A DNA stretch of 32,877 bases. Source: JACQHJ01 sp964624955. Its GTDB lineage: Bacteria; Patescibacteriota; Microgenomatia; Levybacterales; UBA12049. Positions within the stretch are counted from its first letter, which is position 1, and the number at the start of each line of letters is the position of its first letter. The stretch is from assembly GCA_964624955.1 (NCBI GenBank), contig CAZUZF010000005.1, forward strand, positions 1 to 32,877. The letters run 5' to 3'. The position numbers were made by a program, and so were the translations under genes. Under the pieces are notes generated by a model that worked only from the letters and a program-made list of their open reading frames with translations, made no database searches and was not told the origin of the DNA. Shown piece by piece: positions 1-7,511 of this stretch.

Positions 1-659
1 CAACTCTTCTACCAAATTTACGGCTTCTTTCGGTTTCTTCTTCAACTATACTTTGTCTAGAAAAAACCTCCCCCTGTCTTCTTACTGCTTCACTTATAGT
101 AATAGCAGTCATATGACCTACGCCTCTTATCCTTCCTCTTTCTAATGCTGCCTCTGATAATTGCCTAACCCCTCCAATTGTGCTTATGTCAGGCAACCCA
201 GGTGTTGCCATTCGAGATTCATCGTCCTTTAGCCTCCTTATTCCATCTAAACCATAAATTACTCTTGAGGCTATTTTTCGTTCATCAGTATTCAGACCGC
301 TAAATAAACTTTCCCTACGAGGATCTAGTGAATTATAATAAAGAGCTGACATGATATCATCTAGTTTAGCATCGTCCTCAAATTGACCAAAATATTCTTG
401 CAATTTTCTTCCTACCCTAACGTGAACCATTTCCCTAGGTGATCTTACCATAACCGTTTCTTGAGATAATACTTCTGGTTGTTCTGAATGAACTGGCGTA
501 GTTTCTGTTGTGGCAACAATTTGACCTGCTGGTAAGTGTTCGGGTCCGCCTAATGCCCTTATTTTGTGCTGCTTGAGCCATGAGAGTGGCGCGGACACTT
601 CTAAATTGATCTCCTGTAAGACCTTTATCTCTTGCAAGTATTTCTAGGTTTGCTGCCAT
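1..659 (-). CDS. Unknown protein, interrupted by a frameshift and cut by the window edge
   Basis: The gene starts at ATG 659 and reads about 35 residues (MAANLEILARDKG...AAQNK). It then continues in the +1 frame from about 556-565 to the window edge as some 185 open residues, beginning LGGPEHLPAGQ and passing through SALYYNSLDPRRESLF. In the first frame a stop follows at 435, and the residues before it look non-native. The shift lies in a short A- and G-run stretch (AAAA at 562-565, GGG at 556-558), so removing one base restores a single reading frame. That fits a sequencing or assembly error, though a real mutation or programmed shift is possible. The downstream part is hydrophilic and charged, with no membrane segment or domain I recognise. 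It has the best promoter in the window. Confidence 0.6.
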
Positions 660-668
660 AATCGGTGA

Positions 669-697
669 ATTATATCCTGACTATGGGGCCTTGTCAA
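669..697 (-). promoter_or_regulatory. Perfect sigma70-type promoter of the frameshifted gene
   Basis: TTGACA (692-697) and TATAAT (669-674) are separated by exactly 17 bp on the minus strand. Nine bases separate the -10 box from ATG 659, so the leader would be about 2-3 nt. Confidence 0.85.
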
Positions 698-718
698 GAA
701 CGCGCAATATTCCCCATA

Positions 719-1132
719 TTACGCTGGCCAGGGGTGGGAAATCATATCGTCTATAGTTAAGCTTTGTTTCTCATCAAAGCTATTAACTAACAAAATCTCC
801 ATTTTAATTTTTGATCTCCTACTGCTTTCATATAGAACCTGCTTGCACATATGGCAGGGATACGTAAACTGGCCTTTTTCAAGCTTCTCGTTGCTTGTTA
901 TGCAGATTGCGACTATTTCCCCTTCTCCGTGGGCTGCTGCATGAGAAAGCGCACATTGTTCCGAATGTAAAGTTAAGGAATAAGTATCTGAAAAATATTG
1001 AGAAGCTGAGTATATATTTCCCTTTTTGGTTAAAACCGCTGCAGCGTATACAGTATCCGCATCTTTTGGGTAGGGATTTTTAAGAGCTTTTCTTGCCTTT
1101 ACTATTAAACTTTCTTTTTGTTTTGAGGTCAT
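719..1132 (-). CDS. Cytidine deaminase-like protein
   Basis: This 137-residue protein carries the zinc-dependent deaminase signature: H56-S-E58 followed by P92-C93-H-M-C96. His56, Cys93 and Cys96 should bind zinc and Glu58 should shuttle the proton for hydrolytic deamination of cytidine or deoxycytidine in pyrimidine salvage. The length is that of the small tetrameric class, which normally uses Cys-Ala-Glu. The HSEQCALSHA stretch instead resembles the His-Ala-Glu form of the larger E. coli Cdd. It starts 4 nt after the stop of the TspO-like gene, so the two are probably cotranscribed. The exact substrate is not certain, since other nucleoside or base deaminases share the fold. Confidence 0.8.
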   Translation of the reverse strand: MTSKQKESLIVKARKALKNPYPKDADTVYAAAVLTKKGNIYSASQYFSDTYSLTLHSEQCALSHAAAHGEGEIVAICITSNEKLEKGQFTYPCHMCKQVLYESSRRSKIKMEILLVNSFDEKQSLTIDDMISHPWPA

Positions 1133-1136
1133 ATAT

Positions 1137-1607
1137 TTATTTATTCAAAGCTACTATAGACAAATTTAATAAAGATGCAAAACTAACCCATAAAAGATAC
1201 GGGACTAAAAGCAAAGAAGCTAGTTTTGAATGTTTCCAGAATTCATAAATAAGTATTACTATCGTGGCCCAAAGCATGGCTATATCTACAAAAGCAAGCA
1301 CTGGATCGTGTAATCCAAAAAATATAAATGACCATAAAAAATTAAAAAGAAGTTGAAGAGAAAATATGACAAGTATATTATTTTTATCTTTTTTCAGTTT
1401 TTTTTCTAAAACTATAAAAAGAGATAGTCCTATTAAAAAATATAGAGTTGTCCAGACTGGGGCAAAGAGAAAATTAGGAGGAGTAAAGAAAGGCTTATTA
1501 AGCGTTGAGTACCATCCTGTTATTGCGGGTATTGTAAAAATTGTGCCCAGAAAACCTGTCCCTTCGCAAATAAGCACCAGAAATAATAATTTAAAAAACC
1601 TACTCAC
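1137..1607 (-). CDS. tspO: TspO/MBR family membrane protein
   Basis: The 156-residue protein has five predicted membrane helices and the family landmarks: WYSTLNKPFFTPPN near residues 32-45, then FAPVWTTLYF, NFLWSFIFF in the middle, and PYLLWVSFASLLN near the C terminus. TspO proteins bind tetrapyrroles and other hydrophobic ligands in the membrane and are linked to stress responses; the physiological role here is unknown. The start is GTG 1607, and I did not find a convincing -10 box at the usual distance. The cytidine deaminase gene follows 4 nt downstream. Confidence 0.88.
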   Translation of the reverse strand: MSRFFKLLFLVLICEGTGFLGTIFTIPAITGWYSTLNKPFFTPPNFLFAPVWTTLYFLIGLSLFIVLEKKLKKDKNNILVIFSLQLLFNFLWSFIFFGLHDPVLAFVDIAMLWATIVILIYEFWKHSKLASLLLVPYLLWVSFASLLNLSIVALNK

Positions 1608-1653
1608 TAAAACTTATCATCTCAATCAAAAGGAGTAAATGTCAATTAAGAAC

Positions 1654-2142
1654 TTATTTTAACAAAAGAGGAATTACTACCTTATCTTCCTCACTCCCAT
1701 CTTTTGCGCTATAATCAAAGACCTCTAATGTTATTTTTCCTTTTAAGGTAAGTCCTGAAACTGTAACTTCATATGGACCAAATTCTCCTACATCTTTTGC
1801 ATCTGCATAGGCGCTTCCTTCTAGAACTTCCTTACCATTTGCATCTAATATTCTGTAATTTAATTGGTTTTCAAAAACCCTGGCCTTTCCCTTTATTACA
1901 AAAGGAACACTAACCTGACTATTTGCCTTGGGGCTTTCAACCGAGATATTTTGGCTACTTTGGGAAACACTTGGAGTCGGAGTACCGCAAATACCAGTTG
2001 GCGAAGGAACTGTTGGATTTCCCTGTTTTACAAACTCGCCATTTTGGCAAATCCAGGTATCTTTGTTTCCTCTAATTAAAACAAAAGCAACAATTAAAGC
2101 AATAAGTATTACGGTAAGTCCTACTGCAATTCTTGTTTTCAT
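1654..2142 (-). CDS. Membrane-anchored protein with a Gmad2-type immunoglobulin-like domain
   Basis: This 162-residue protein has an N-terminal membrane anchor (about residues 5-24), then a short segment with two cysteines (WICQNGEFVKQGNP...ICG), a Ser/Thr/Pro linker, and a C-terminal beta domain of about 95 residues. That domain matches the Gmad2 pattern: a start of ISVESPKANSQV, then FVIKGKARVFE and a later GEFGPYEVTVSGL. Gmad2 domains are immunoglobulin-like and occur in exported proteins of spore formers and many uncultured bacteria; no enzymatic role is known. The protein probably sits outside the cell, tethered to the membrane. It is transcribed alone from its own promoter. Confidence 0.72.
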   Translation of the reverse strand: MKTRIAVGLTVILIALIVAFVLIRGNKDTWICQNGEFVKQGNPTVPSPTGICGTPTPSVSQSSQNISVESPKANSQVSVPFVIKGKARVFENQLNYRILDANGKEVLEGSAYADAKDVGEFGPYEVTVSGLTLKGKITLEVFDYSAKDGSEEDKVVIPLLLK

Positions 2143-2148
2143 AAGCTA

Positions 2149-2154
2149 ATTATA
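2149..2154 (-). promoter_or_regulatory. -10 box of the Gmad2 gene
   Basis: TATAAT on the minus strand ends 6 nt before ATG 2142, so transcription should begin at the start codon itself. No clear -35 box was seen. Confidence 0.65.
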
Positions 2155-2218
2155 TACCCATAAATCAACTTCTATTATCTATCTCTTTACTTTTACCCTT
2201 CTTTTTAATATAAAAACG

Positions 2219-2725
2219 TTGTATATAAATGTGGGAGTAAAAGCAGAACTAGACAAAATAATTCGAACAGTTAAAAAAGCTGTGCCACGTATTGTCTTGG
2301 GTTCAGTAGTAGTAGCTGGAGGAGGTATGCTAATTAACAGTTGCGTTGAGGCTGAGATGCAAAGACCTTCCCAAATCCAAGGAGAAGAACCTATTAAACG
2401 TGACTATACTAAAGGCATTGAGGGGTGTCCGGTAACAGGAGAAAGGGTATTTGACATGAAAAAGGGTGAAAAAAGAATCCTTGGCGGAGGAAAGTTAGAC
2501 GGCATATCTGAAAGACTTGATGAGGTAATATGGAACAATATTCGGCCTAAAATACAAAGTCTAGGCAATGGCGAATATCTTATTTATCCAGTCGTATCAA
2601 AGAGATCAGTTGGAGATGAACCCACAACTGTTCAATCAGGAAAAAATACTTATACAGCTGAATCTCTCGGAGGAACTCCTTTACTAACGACAATGAAAGT
2701 TAGAATTTCATTTCCCTGCTGGTAG
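2219..2725 (+). CDS. Unknown exported protein, possibly a lipoprotein
   Basis: This 168-residue protein has a basic N terminus, a hydrophobic stretch (AVPRIVLGSVVVAGGGMLI) and then INSC. The latter could be a weak lipobox with Cys42 as the lipidated residue. The remainder is hydrophilic and ends in a beta-rich tail (TTMKVRISFPCW). I do not recognise a domain. The start is uncertain: TTG 2219 lies 7 nt after a TAATAT box (2206-2211), as in other genes here, but GTG 2231 is an in-frame alternative four codons later. The 3' end overlaps the convergent gene by 18 bp. Confidence 0.6.
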   Translation: MYINVGVKAELDKIIRTVKKAVPRIVLGSVVVAGGGMLINSCVEAEMQRPSQIQGEEPIKRDYTKGIEGCPVTGERVFDMKKGEKRILGGGKLDGISERLDEVIWNNIRPKIQSLGNGEYLIYPVVSKRSVGDEPTTVQSGKNTYTAESLGGTPLLTTMKVRISFPCW

Positions 2726-3151
2726 TGAGACAGAGACAGCTTGGCCGTGTTGGATTTCAATATCGCAATATCCTGTTGCTCCCTTAGCTCCCCCACCTGG
2801 AGTAAGTAATGTTGCGGGAAATCCTCTCCTAAACCATTTATCCCATTGTTTCCGCGCTACACCTCTTTGAATAAGTGGCATACCAGGACGTGGAGGCTTT
2901 TCTTCCAGTTCAATCTCTTCTTGCCAAACGTGATGAAATTTATCTGGATCTTTGGGATCATGAATTGTTAATATGTCTTCATCTTGCAAAAATATAATTG
3001 CTTGATCAGATTGATACGAACCGTCTGGATTTCTGTTTGCATCATCTAGGAAAACATATGAAGCTCCACCGTCTGTTACTAATCTTGAAACAATACCTGT
3101 CAAAATTCTCGCCTGCACTCTTTCTCTGCCTTCAATAGCGCTTGCACTCAT
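2708..3151 (-). CDS. Unknown protein, 147 residues
   Basis: The protein begins MSASAIEGRERVQARILTG. The reading frame can be extended to TTG 3190, but that TTG and the next codon spell TTGACA, which is better read as the -35 box of the gene's promoter, so ATG 3151 is preferred. The sequence is soluble and rich in charged and aromatic residues (YVFLDDANRNPDG, FHHVWQEEIELEEKPPRPG, KQWDKWFRRGFPAT) and ends in a beta-like segment. It has no membrane segment or signal peptide and no family I recognise. Its 3' end overlaps the convergent exported-protein gene. Confidence 0.6.
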   Translation of the reverse strand: MSASAIEGRERVQARILTGIVSRLVTDGGASYVFLDDANRNPDGSYQSDQAIIFLQDEDILTIHDPKDPDKFHHVWQEEIELEEKPPRPGMPLIQRGVARKQWDKWFRRGFPATLLTPGGGAKGATGYCDIEIQHGQAVSVSLPAGK

Positions 3152-3161
3152 ACCGAAGGAA

Positions 3162-3190
3162 GTTCTAGACCTTTGAGGTAAAAATGTCAA
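3162..3190 (-). promoter_or_regulatory. Promoter of the 147-residue unknown gene
   Basis: TTGACA (3185-3190), a 17-bp spacer and TAGAAC (3162-3167) lie on the minus strand. The -10 box ends 10 nt before ATG 3151. Confidence 0.6.
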
Positions 3191-3197
3191 ATTAATA

Positions 3198-4229
3198 CTA
3201 GCTATAATAGGTCACTATTAACGTAGGCTTACCTGTTGGAGATTCTTTAGAATTAAGTATTAAATTATCTTTGCCATTGCTTTCAATAGCCAATGAGGCA
3301 ATTTTGCCTTTATTTACTTTTACCCAAGGTGTAATGTCTATATCAAAAGTTGTATTTCTCTTATTAGCCTTGAATGTTTTAACAAGACCAAAAGGAATAG
3401 GCCTTTTATTATAAGTCATTTGACTTTCTCTCCATGCGCTCGTTCCGACTTGATTAAGAAGCTGGGTAGAATTAGACGGAGCATCTGAAACATTAGACAC
3501 TTTTATTCTTAAAATGGCTTTTTGTATTGTCTTACCTGCAAGCGAGCTTAAATCGTATTTCATATATGTTATCTGTTTTGGACTACTTAAGGTTCTTAAT
3601 TTTTTTTCTTTTCCGTAATTTGTTGTTTTTTGATCGCTTCTAACATATACGTCTTCCGAAACAATCATACTTATGGTTGTTGGGGTTGGTGTTGGAATTG
3701 GAGTAGCCGTCGGAGTAGGAGTGGACGTATTAGTCGGCGTAGGAGGCAGACTTCCATCGGCAAATCTAACCGTAACTTTTACGCTTTTTTCAACAGTTTT
3801 ATTACCCGATCTTGCTACTACATGCAAATCTGCATAACCAGGATTTAGAGGAATAAGCTCTGTAATATCACCATCTGTTTTTGTAAGAGTTGCAACAGAA
3901 TTCGTTGAACTCATACTCCATTCATAAGTAATACCGGAAAACATTGGACTTCCTGCAATATCAAACGCCAAAGCCGAAACTCCAATACTTTTATAATCTT
4001 CTCTTATATCAATACTTCCCGGATGAATTTCAACCGAGGCAAGTAAAGACTCTGTCCCGCCACCCGCAAAATTTCTAGTACTTTGTCTTTGCAAGGCAAC
4101 TATAACAACTACAGGAAGAGCTAGCAGTAGGATTAAAAGAGGAAAAAATTTAACAAGATTACTGTTTTTGTAAAGCTTAGTTTTAAGATTTTCCTTAAAC
4201 TTATTAAACCTTAACGATAAATCCTTCAC
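3198..4229 (-). CDS. Secreted DNRLRE-domain protein with an Ig-like domain
   Basis: This 343-residue surface protein starts at GTG 4229. A basic N terminus and one membrane helix (about 28-46) are followed by the motif QRQSTRNFA, which recurs in the LamG protein of this window. Residues about 65-155 look like a bacterial Ig-like (BIG2-type) fold. A Thr/Pro-rich linker of about 25 residues leads to a C-terminal domain beginning SEDVYVRSDQKTTNYGKEK, continuing through MKYDLSSLAGKTIQKAILRI and ending in LIVTYYS, which is the DNRLRE (CBM96-like) pattern. Such domains occur in exported carbohydrate-associated and adhesive proteins. A role on the cell surface is likely; its ligand is unknown. Confidence 0.78.
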   Translation of the reverse strand: MKDLSLRFNKFKENLKTKLYKNSNLVKFFPLLILLLALPVVVIVALQRQSTRNFAGGGTESLLASVEIHPGSIDIREDYKSIGVSALAFDIAGSPMFSGITYEWSMSSTNSVATLTKTDGDITELIPLNPGYADLHVVARSGNKTVEKSVKVTVRFADGSLPPTPTNTSTPTPTATPIPTPTPTTISMIVSEDVYVRSDQKTTNYGKEKKLRTLSSPKQITYMKYDLSSLAGKTIQKAILRIKVSNVSDAPSNSTQLLNQVGTSAWRESQMTYNKRPIPFGLVKTFKANKRNTTFDIDITPWVKVNKGKIASLAIESNGKDNLILNSKESPTGKPTLIVTYYS

Positions 4230-4237
4230 TAAAATAA

Positions 4238-4266
4238 AGTTTGCATAAAAACTCAGCAGTTGTCAA
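4238..4266 (-). promoter_or_regulatory. Promoter of the DNRLRE gene, overlapping the trxB stop
   Basis: TTGACA (4261-4266) overlaps the trxB stop codon at 4263-4265. After 17 bp, CAAACT (4238-4243) is a poor -10 match, ending 8 nt before GTG 4229. Confidence 0.45.
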
Positions 4267-5159
4267 TAAGCAGTGGAATCCCTAAGCCATTTTTCAGCTT
4301 CCAAAGCTGCAGAGCAGCCATAGCCAGCTGCTGTTACTGCTTGTTTGTAATGACTATCATGAACGTCTCCTGCTACAAATACACCTTCTTTATTGGTTAA
4401 GAAATGATTATGCACTTTGACAAAACCATTTTGGTCTAGTTCTATATCTTTAAATTTACCCGTATTTGGTATATGACCAATGGCAACAAATACCCCATCA
4501 ACTGGCATTTGGCTAATCTCGTTAGTTTGATTATTTTTAATCTTAACTCCTGTTACATTTTGCTCTCCTAATATTTCAACTACCTCACTGTTATAAATGA
4601 TTTTAATTTTGGAATTGTTTTTAACTCTTTTTTGCATTATTTCTGAAGCCCTAAAACTGTCTCTTCTGTGAATTAAAGTAACATTAGTTGCAAACTTGGT
4701 TAACACAAGTGCTTCTTCCATAGCAGAATCTCCTCCTCCAACAACAATTACGTTTTTACCTCTAAAAAAGACTGCATCACAAGGAGCACAGCTTGATACT
4801 CCTCTTCCTATTTTTTCTTTTTCACCTGGTACTTGTAACCATTTAGTATCAGCTCCAGTTGCGATAATTACAGATTTGCCTTCAAAAGTCTTATCAGATG
4901 CTGTTATTTTAAAAGGTTTAGAGGAAAAATCTGCAGATACAAAATCTTCGTCGAGAAACTGCGCTCCAAACCTTTCAGCCTGTTTTCGCATGTTTACCAT
5001 TAAATCTGGTCCTTGGATTCCATCCGGAAACCCCGGATAGTTTTCAACCAAGGTTGTTAACATTAGTTGTCCACCCCATTGTTTGCCTGCAATAACCAAA
5101 GTTTTAAGATCTGCTCTTGTGGTATAGATTGCTGCTGTAAGTCCTGCGGGCCCAGAACC
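4263..5159 (-). CDS. trxB: Thioredoxin reductase, 5' end lost in the scaffold gap
   Basis: The visible part (about 298 residues) starts inside the FAD-binding glycine motif (GSGPAGLTAAIYTTRA) and runs to a normal C terminus. It holds the redox-active CAPC pair in SCAPCDAVFF, the NADPH-binding GGGDSAMEEA, the HRRDSFRAS segment that selects NADPH, and the C-terminal FAD motif GVFVAGDVHDSHYKQAV. It transfers electrons from NADPH through FAD and the cysteine pair to thioredoxin. Only about 6-10 N-terminal residues should be missing. The upstream thioredoxin gene, on the other side of the gap, is its natural partner, probably in one operon. Confidence 0.93.
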   Translation of the reverse strand, partial: GSGPAGLTAAIYTTRADLKTLVIAGKQWGGQLMLTTLVENYPGFPDGIQGPDLMVNMRKQAERFGAQFLDEDFVSADFSSKPFKITASDKTFEGKSVIIATGADTKWLQVPGEKEKIGRGVSSCAPCDAVFFRGKNVIVVGGGDSAMEEALVLTKFATNVTLIHRRDSFRASEIMQKRVKNNSKIKIIYNSEVVEILGEQNVTGVKIKNNQTNEISQMPVDGVFVAIGHIPNTGKFKDIELDQNGFVKVHNHFLTNKEGVFVAGDVHDSHYKQAVTAAGYGCSAALEAEKWLRDSTAY

Positions 5160-5259
5160 NNNNNNNNNNNNNNNNNNNNNNNNNNNNNNNNNNNNNNNNN
5201 NNNNNNNNNNNNNNNNNNNNNNNNNNNNNNNNNNNNNNNNNNNNNNNNNNNNNNNNNNN
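5160..5259. other. Scaffold gap of 100 N
   Basis: Exactly 100 N is a common placeholder for a gap of unknown length. The hidden sequence must contain the last few codons and stop of trxA, any intergenic bases, and the start of trxB. Confidence 0.97.
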
Positions 5260-5573
5260 TCTATTTCCCTTTTATAATTATCTTTGCTTTGAGCTCCGAC
5301 TAATGTTTTAACAGGAAGACCATCTCTAAACAACATTACTGTTGGAATACTCATGACTCCGTAATTTTGAGCCGTTTGCCCGTTTGCGTCTACATCAAGT
5401 TTTCCCAACTTTATTTTCCCACTATACTCTGTTGCCAGCTCTTCGATAATTGGACTTACAATTCTACAGGGCGCACACCACTCTGCCCAGAAATCAACCA
5501 CAACTGGTTCTTTGGAATTTAAAACTTGTTCTTGGAAATTTTGGTCTGTAAAAGTTAAATCTGCCATAAGCAT
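5260..5573 (-). CDS. trxA: Thioredoxin, 3' end lost in the scaffold gap
   Basis: About 104 residues are visible of a typical 105-110 residue thioredoxin. WAEWCAPCRIV holds the active CxxC (usually CGPC, here CAPC), and the cis-proline segment SIPTVMLFRDG is intact. It reduces protein disulfides in the cytoplasm and is recycled by the thioredoxin reductase next to it. ATG 5573 and ATG 5567 are both possible starts; MADLTFTDQNF from 5567 is the usual family N terminus. A good promoter ends 5 nt before 5573. The frame stays open across the N run only because N cannot spell a stop, so a fusion with trxB is not shown. Confidence 0.93.
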
Positions 5574-5578
5574 ATACT

Positions 5579-5607
5579 AAAATATCAGTTAGTCCTTTAT
5601 CTGTCAA
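5579..5607 (-). promoter_or_regulatory. Promoter of trxA
   Basis: TTGACA (5602-5607), a 17-bp spacer and TATTTT (5579-5584) lie on the minus strand, ending 5 nt before ATG 5573. Confidence 0.65.
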
Positions 5608-5630
5608 CAACAATAAAATGATCAAATATT

Positions 5631-6632
5631 TTATTCAATTATGTTAATAGGAGTATTATTAATATAACTTTTAATATTTGCGACTGTTGTTTCTAATATC
5701 TCAAGGAGTGCTTCTTTAGAGTTAAATGCATTATGAGGAGTAATTACTACATCCTCTCTGACAAGTAACACGTGGTTAAGTAGTTGAGTTTTTAAATCAT
5801 GTGTTTTAAGAAATTCTGTTGTTAAAAGCTCTCTTTCTTCCCTAAGATTACCTTCCTCTTCTAAAACATCAAGGCCCACTGCCTTTAATATTCCCTTCTC
5901 CAGTCCTTCTACGATTGCCTGTGTTTCAATTAAAGCTCCTCTTGCAGTATTAATTAAAATTGATCCCTTTTTAAAATTACCAATATTTTGCATGTTGATA
6001 ATATGCTCCGTCTCTTTTGTGTGAGGAAGATGGAGAGAAACAAAATCACAGTTTCTAAGTAGCTCGTTAAGATCTGTATACTTTACTCCTTTGGAAACCA
6101 AATCAGGATCCTCTCTATGGCTAAAAGCCAAAACCTTCATGCCAAAGGCCAAAGAGACAAGGGCAACGTTTTTGCCAATATTGCCGGTTCCAAGTATCCC
6201 AATGGTTTTGCCAAATAGATCAAAGCCTTCTATTTCCTCATTGCTAAATTCTCCTTTTTTTGCCCTATCAATTGATGGTAGTATTTTTCTAGAAATAGTA
6301 AGAAGGAGGGCAAATGTGTGTTCCGCAACAGTATGAGCTCCATAGGTTGGGACATAAGAAACGGTAATACCCTTTTGTTTGCAATACTTAATGTCTATAT
6401 GGTCAAAACCCATTGAACGGGTGGCTATAAACTTAAGATTTGGGAGTTTGTCAATTAATTCCTTGGTGAGCTCTGAGTAGATAAAAATTGAAATTATTTC
6501 TGCGTCCCTGTACGTTGAGACATTATCTTTTGTTAATTTTCCTTGGGTAAAAACAATTTCATTGTCTAAAATTGAATTTTTAACAATAGCCTCTTCCCAG
6601 GGCTCTAATTCAAAAAAGACTATTTTTTGCAT
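5631..6632 (-). CDS. D-2-hydroxyacid dehydrogenase (D-lactate dehydrogenase-like)
   Basis: The 333-residue length fits the NAD-dependent D-2-hydroxyacid dehydrogenase family. An N-terminal part of the substrate domain contains the ATRSMGFDHID stretch with the catalytic arginine. The Rossmann motif GILGTGNIGKNVA follows, then HLPHTKETEHIIN, INTARGALIET, VGLDVLEEE, and the catalytic histidine in ITPHNAFNS. D-lactate formation from pyruvate with NADH is the most likely reaction and would suit a fermentative small-genome bacterium, but other 2-oxoacids are possible. The gene stands alone between trxA and the Crp-like regulator. A TTGACA (at about 6665) and a TGATATAAC stretch lie upstream, but the spacing is short. 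Confidence 0.85.
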   Translation of the reverse strand: MQKIVFFELEPWEEAIVKNSILDNEIVFTQGKLTKDNVSTYRDAEIISIFIYSELTKELIDKLPNLKFIATRSMGFDHIDIKYCKQKGITVSYVPTYGAHTVAEHTFALLLTISRKILPSIDRAKKGEFSNEEIEGFDLFGKTIGILGTGNIGKNVALVSLAFGMKVLAFSHREDPDLVSKGVKYTDLNELLRNCDFVSLHLPHTKETEHIINMQNIGNFKKGSILINTARGALIETQAIVEGLEKGILKAVGLDVLEEEGNLREERELLTTEFLKTHDLKTQLLNHVLLVREDVVITPHNAFNSKEALLEILETTVANIKSYINNTPINIIE

Positions 6633-6675
6633 GTGTAATTTGAGGTTATATCAGATAAACTCACTTGTCAACGAT

Positions 6676-7344
6676 TTAAAAATACTCGTAGTTTAACTCA
6701 ACCTTGGTTTTTTTCTTAAAATTATCAATATTTTTTATTATAATATGATTTCTTTTATATGAAATTAATCCTTGTTTTTGAAGTTTTTTCATCTCAATGC
6801 TTACTGTTTCTCTTGTAACTCCTGCCATAGAAGCAATATCTTTATGAGCCAAAGGGAAATTTAAAACAATTGAATTTTTTTTCCTTTTACCAAACTCTTG
6901 GGCACAAATTAGAAGAGTAAAGGCTGTGTTTTGATACGCTGTTCCCAAAGTTAACAATTCCATCTTACTTAAAATTCCCTGCATACGAAGAATGATTTCT
7001 TTACTGACAGATAAAGAAAGCGCATTGTTTGTGGATACGATGTTTGTAAAAGTTTCTCTTGGCGCTCTTCGCAAAACCAAAGGGGTTAAGGCTTCAAAAT
7101 AATATCTGGTCTTTTCTCCAAAAAAGGCATAAAGAACTGGAAAAAAATAACCTGGCTTATAAATTAAAAATGTCAGCTCTTTTCCTTCATCTGAAAGAAA
7201 ATAGAAGCGTACAAATCCTTTTTCTATAAAGTAAATATTATCAATCTTGTCTTCTGGGCGAATTACTACTTGCCCTCTTTTAAAATAGAGAGGAGGAAAT
7301 TTATGAAATAATGGACGAAGTTTAACTAGTAACTTTGTATCCAC
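6676..7344 (-). CDS. Crp/Fnr family transcription regulator
   Basis: This 222-residue protein has an N-terminal cyclic-nucleotide-binding-type beta barrel (about 20-125, with IYFIEKGFVRFYFLSDEGKE), a dimer helix, and a C-terminal Crp-type winged helix (HKDIASMAGVTRETVSIEMKKL). The cysteine cluster of Fnr is absent, so oxygen sensing by an iron-sulphur cluster is unlikely. The usual cAMP-binding residues are not clearly preserved either, so its ligand is unknown. The start is GTG 7344, placed 8 nt after a good -10 box. Two palindromes cover the -35 region of its own promoter and lie in the divergent intergenic space, which suggests autoregulation and control of the small gene at 7512. Confidence 0.87.
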   Translation of the reverse strand: MDTKLLVKLRPLFHKFPPLYFKRGQVVIRPEDKIDNIYFIEKGFVRFYFLSDEGKELTFLIYKPGYFFPVLYAFFGEKTRYYFEALTPLVLRRAPRETFTNIVSTNNALSLSVSKEIILRMQGILSKMELLTLGTAYQNTAFTLLICAQEFGKRKKNSIVLNFPLAHKDIASMAGVTRETVSIEMKKLQKQGLISYKRNHIIIKNIDNFKKKTKVELNYEYF

Positions 7345-7352
7345 CTTAATTT

Positions 7353-7381
7353 ATATTACCATACATTTTAATTTTGGACAA
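7353..7381 (-). promoter_or_regulatory. Promoter of the Crp/Fnr-like gene
   Basis: TTGTCC (7376-7381), a 17-bp spacer and TAATAT (7353-7358) end 8 nt before GTG 7344. The -35 box overlaps the palindromic operator candidate. Confidence 0.6.
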
Positions 7382-7394
7382 TTGTCACAATTGT
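7378..7394. promoter_or_regulatory. Tandem ACAATTGT palindromes, operator candidate
   Basis: Two copies of the 8-bp palindrome ACAATTGT (7378-7385 and 7387-7394) are separated by one C. They cover the -35 region of the regulator gene and lie between the two divergent genes. The Crp/Fnr-like protein is the obvious candidate ligand (inference). Confidence 0.5.
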
Positions 7395-7456
7395 AAGCCT
7401 GTTTACCATTCACTTGTTTTTGTGCTTACTGAATAGACTTTTAAAAGTATGTAACA

Positions 7457-7501
7457 TTGAAACCAACAAATCGTTTAAATATAACCGTAGAGGGGAGGTG
7501 A
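7457..7501 (+). promoter_or_regulatory. Promoter and Shine-Dalgarno of the 66-residue protein
   Basis: TTGAAA (7457-7462), a 17-bp spacer and TATAAC (7480-7485) are followed by GGAGGTGA (7494-7501), 10 nt before ATG 7512. This is a classical leadered start, unlike most genes here. Confidence 0.7.
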
Positions 7502-7511
7502 AACGTTAAAC

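Noticed and set aside
4263..5573. A single thioredoxin-thioredoxin reductase fusion gene
   Set aside because: It is joined only by 100 N, and the domain order is opposite to known fusions, so two genes are reported.
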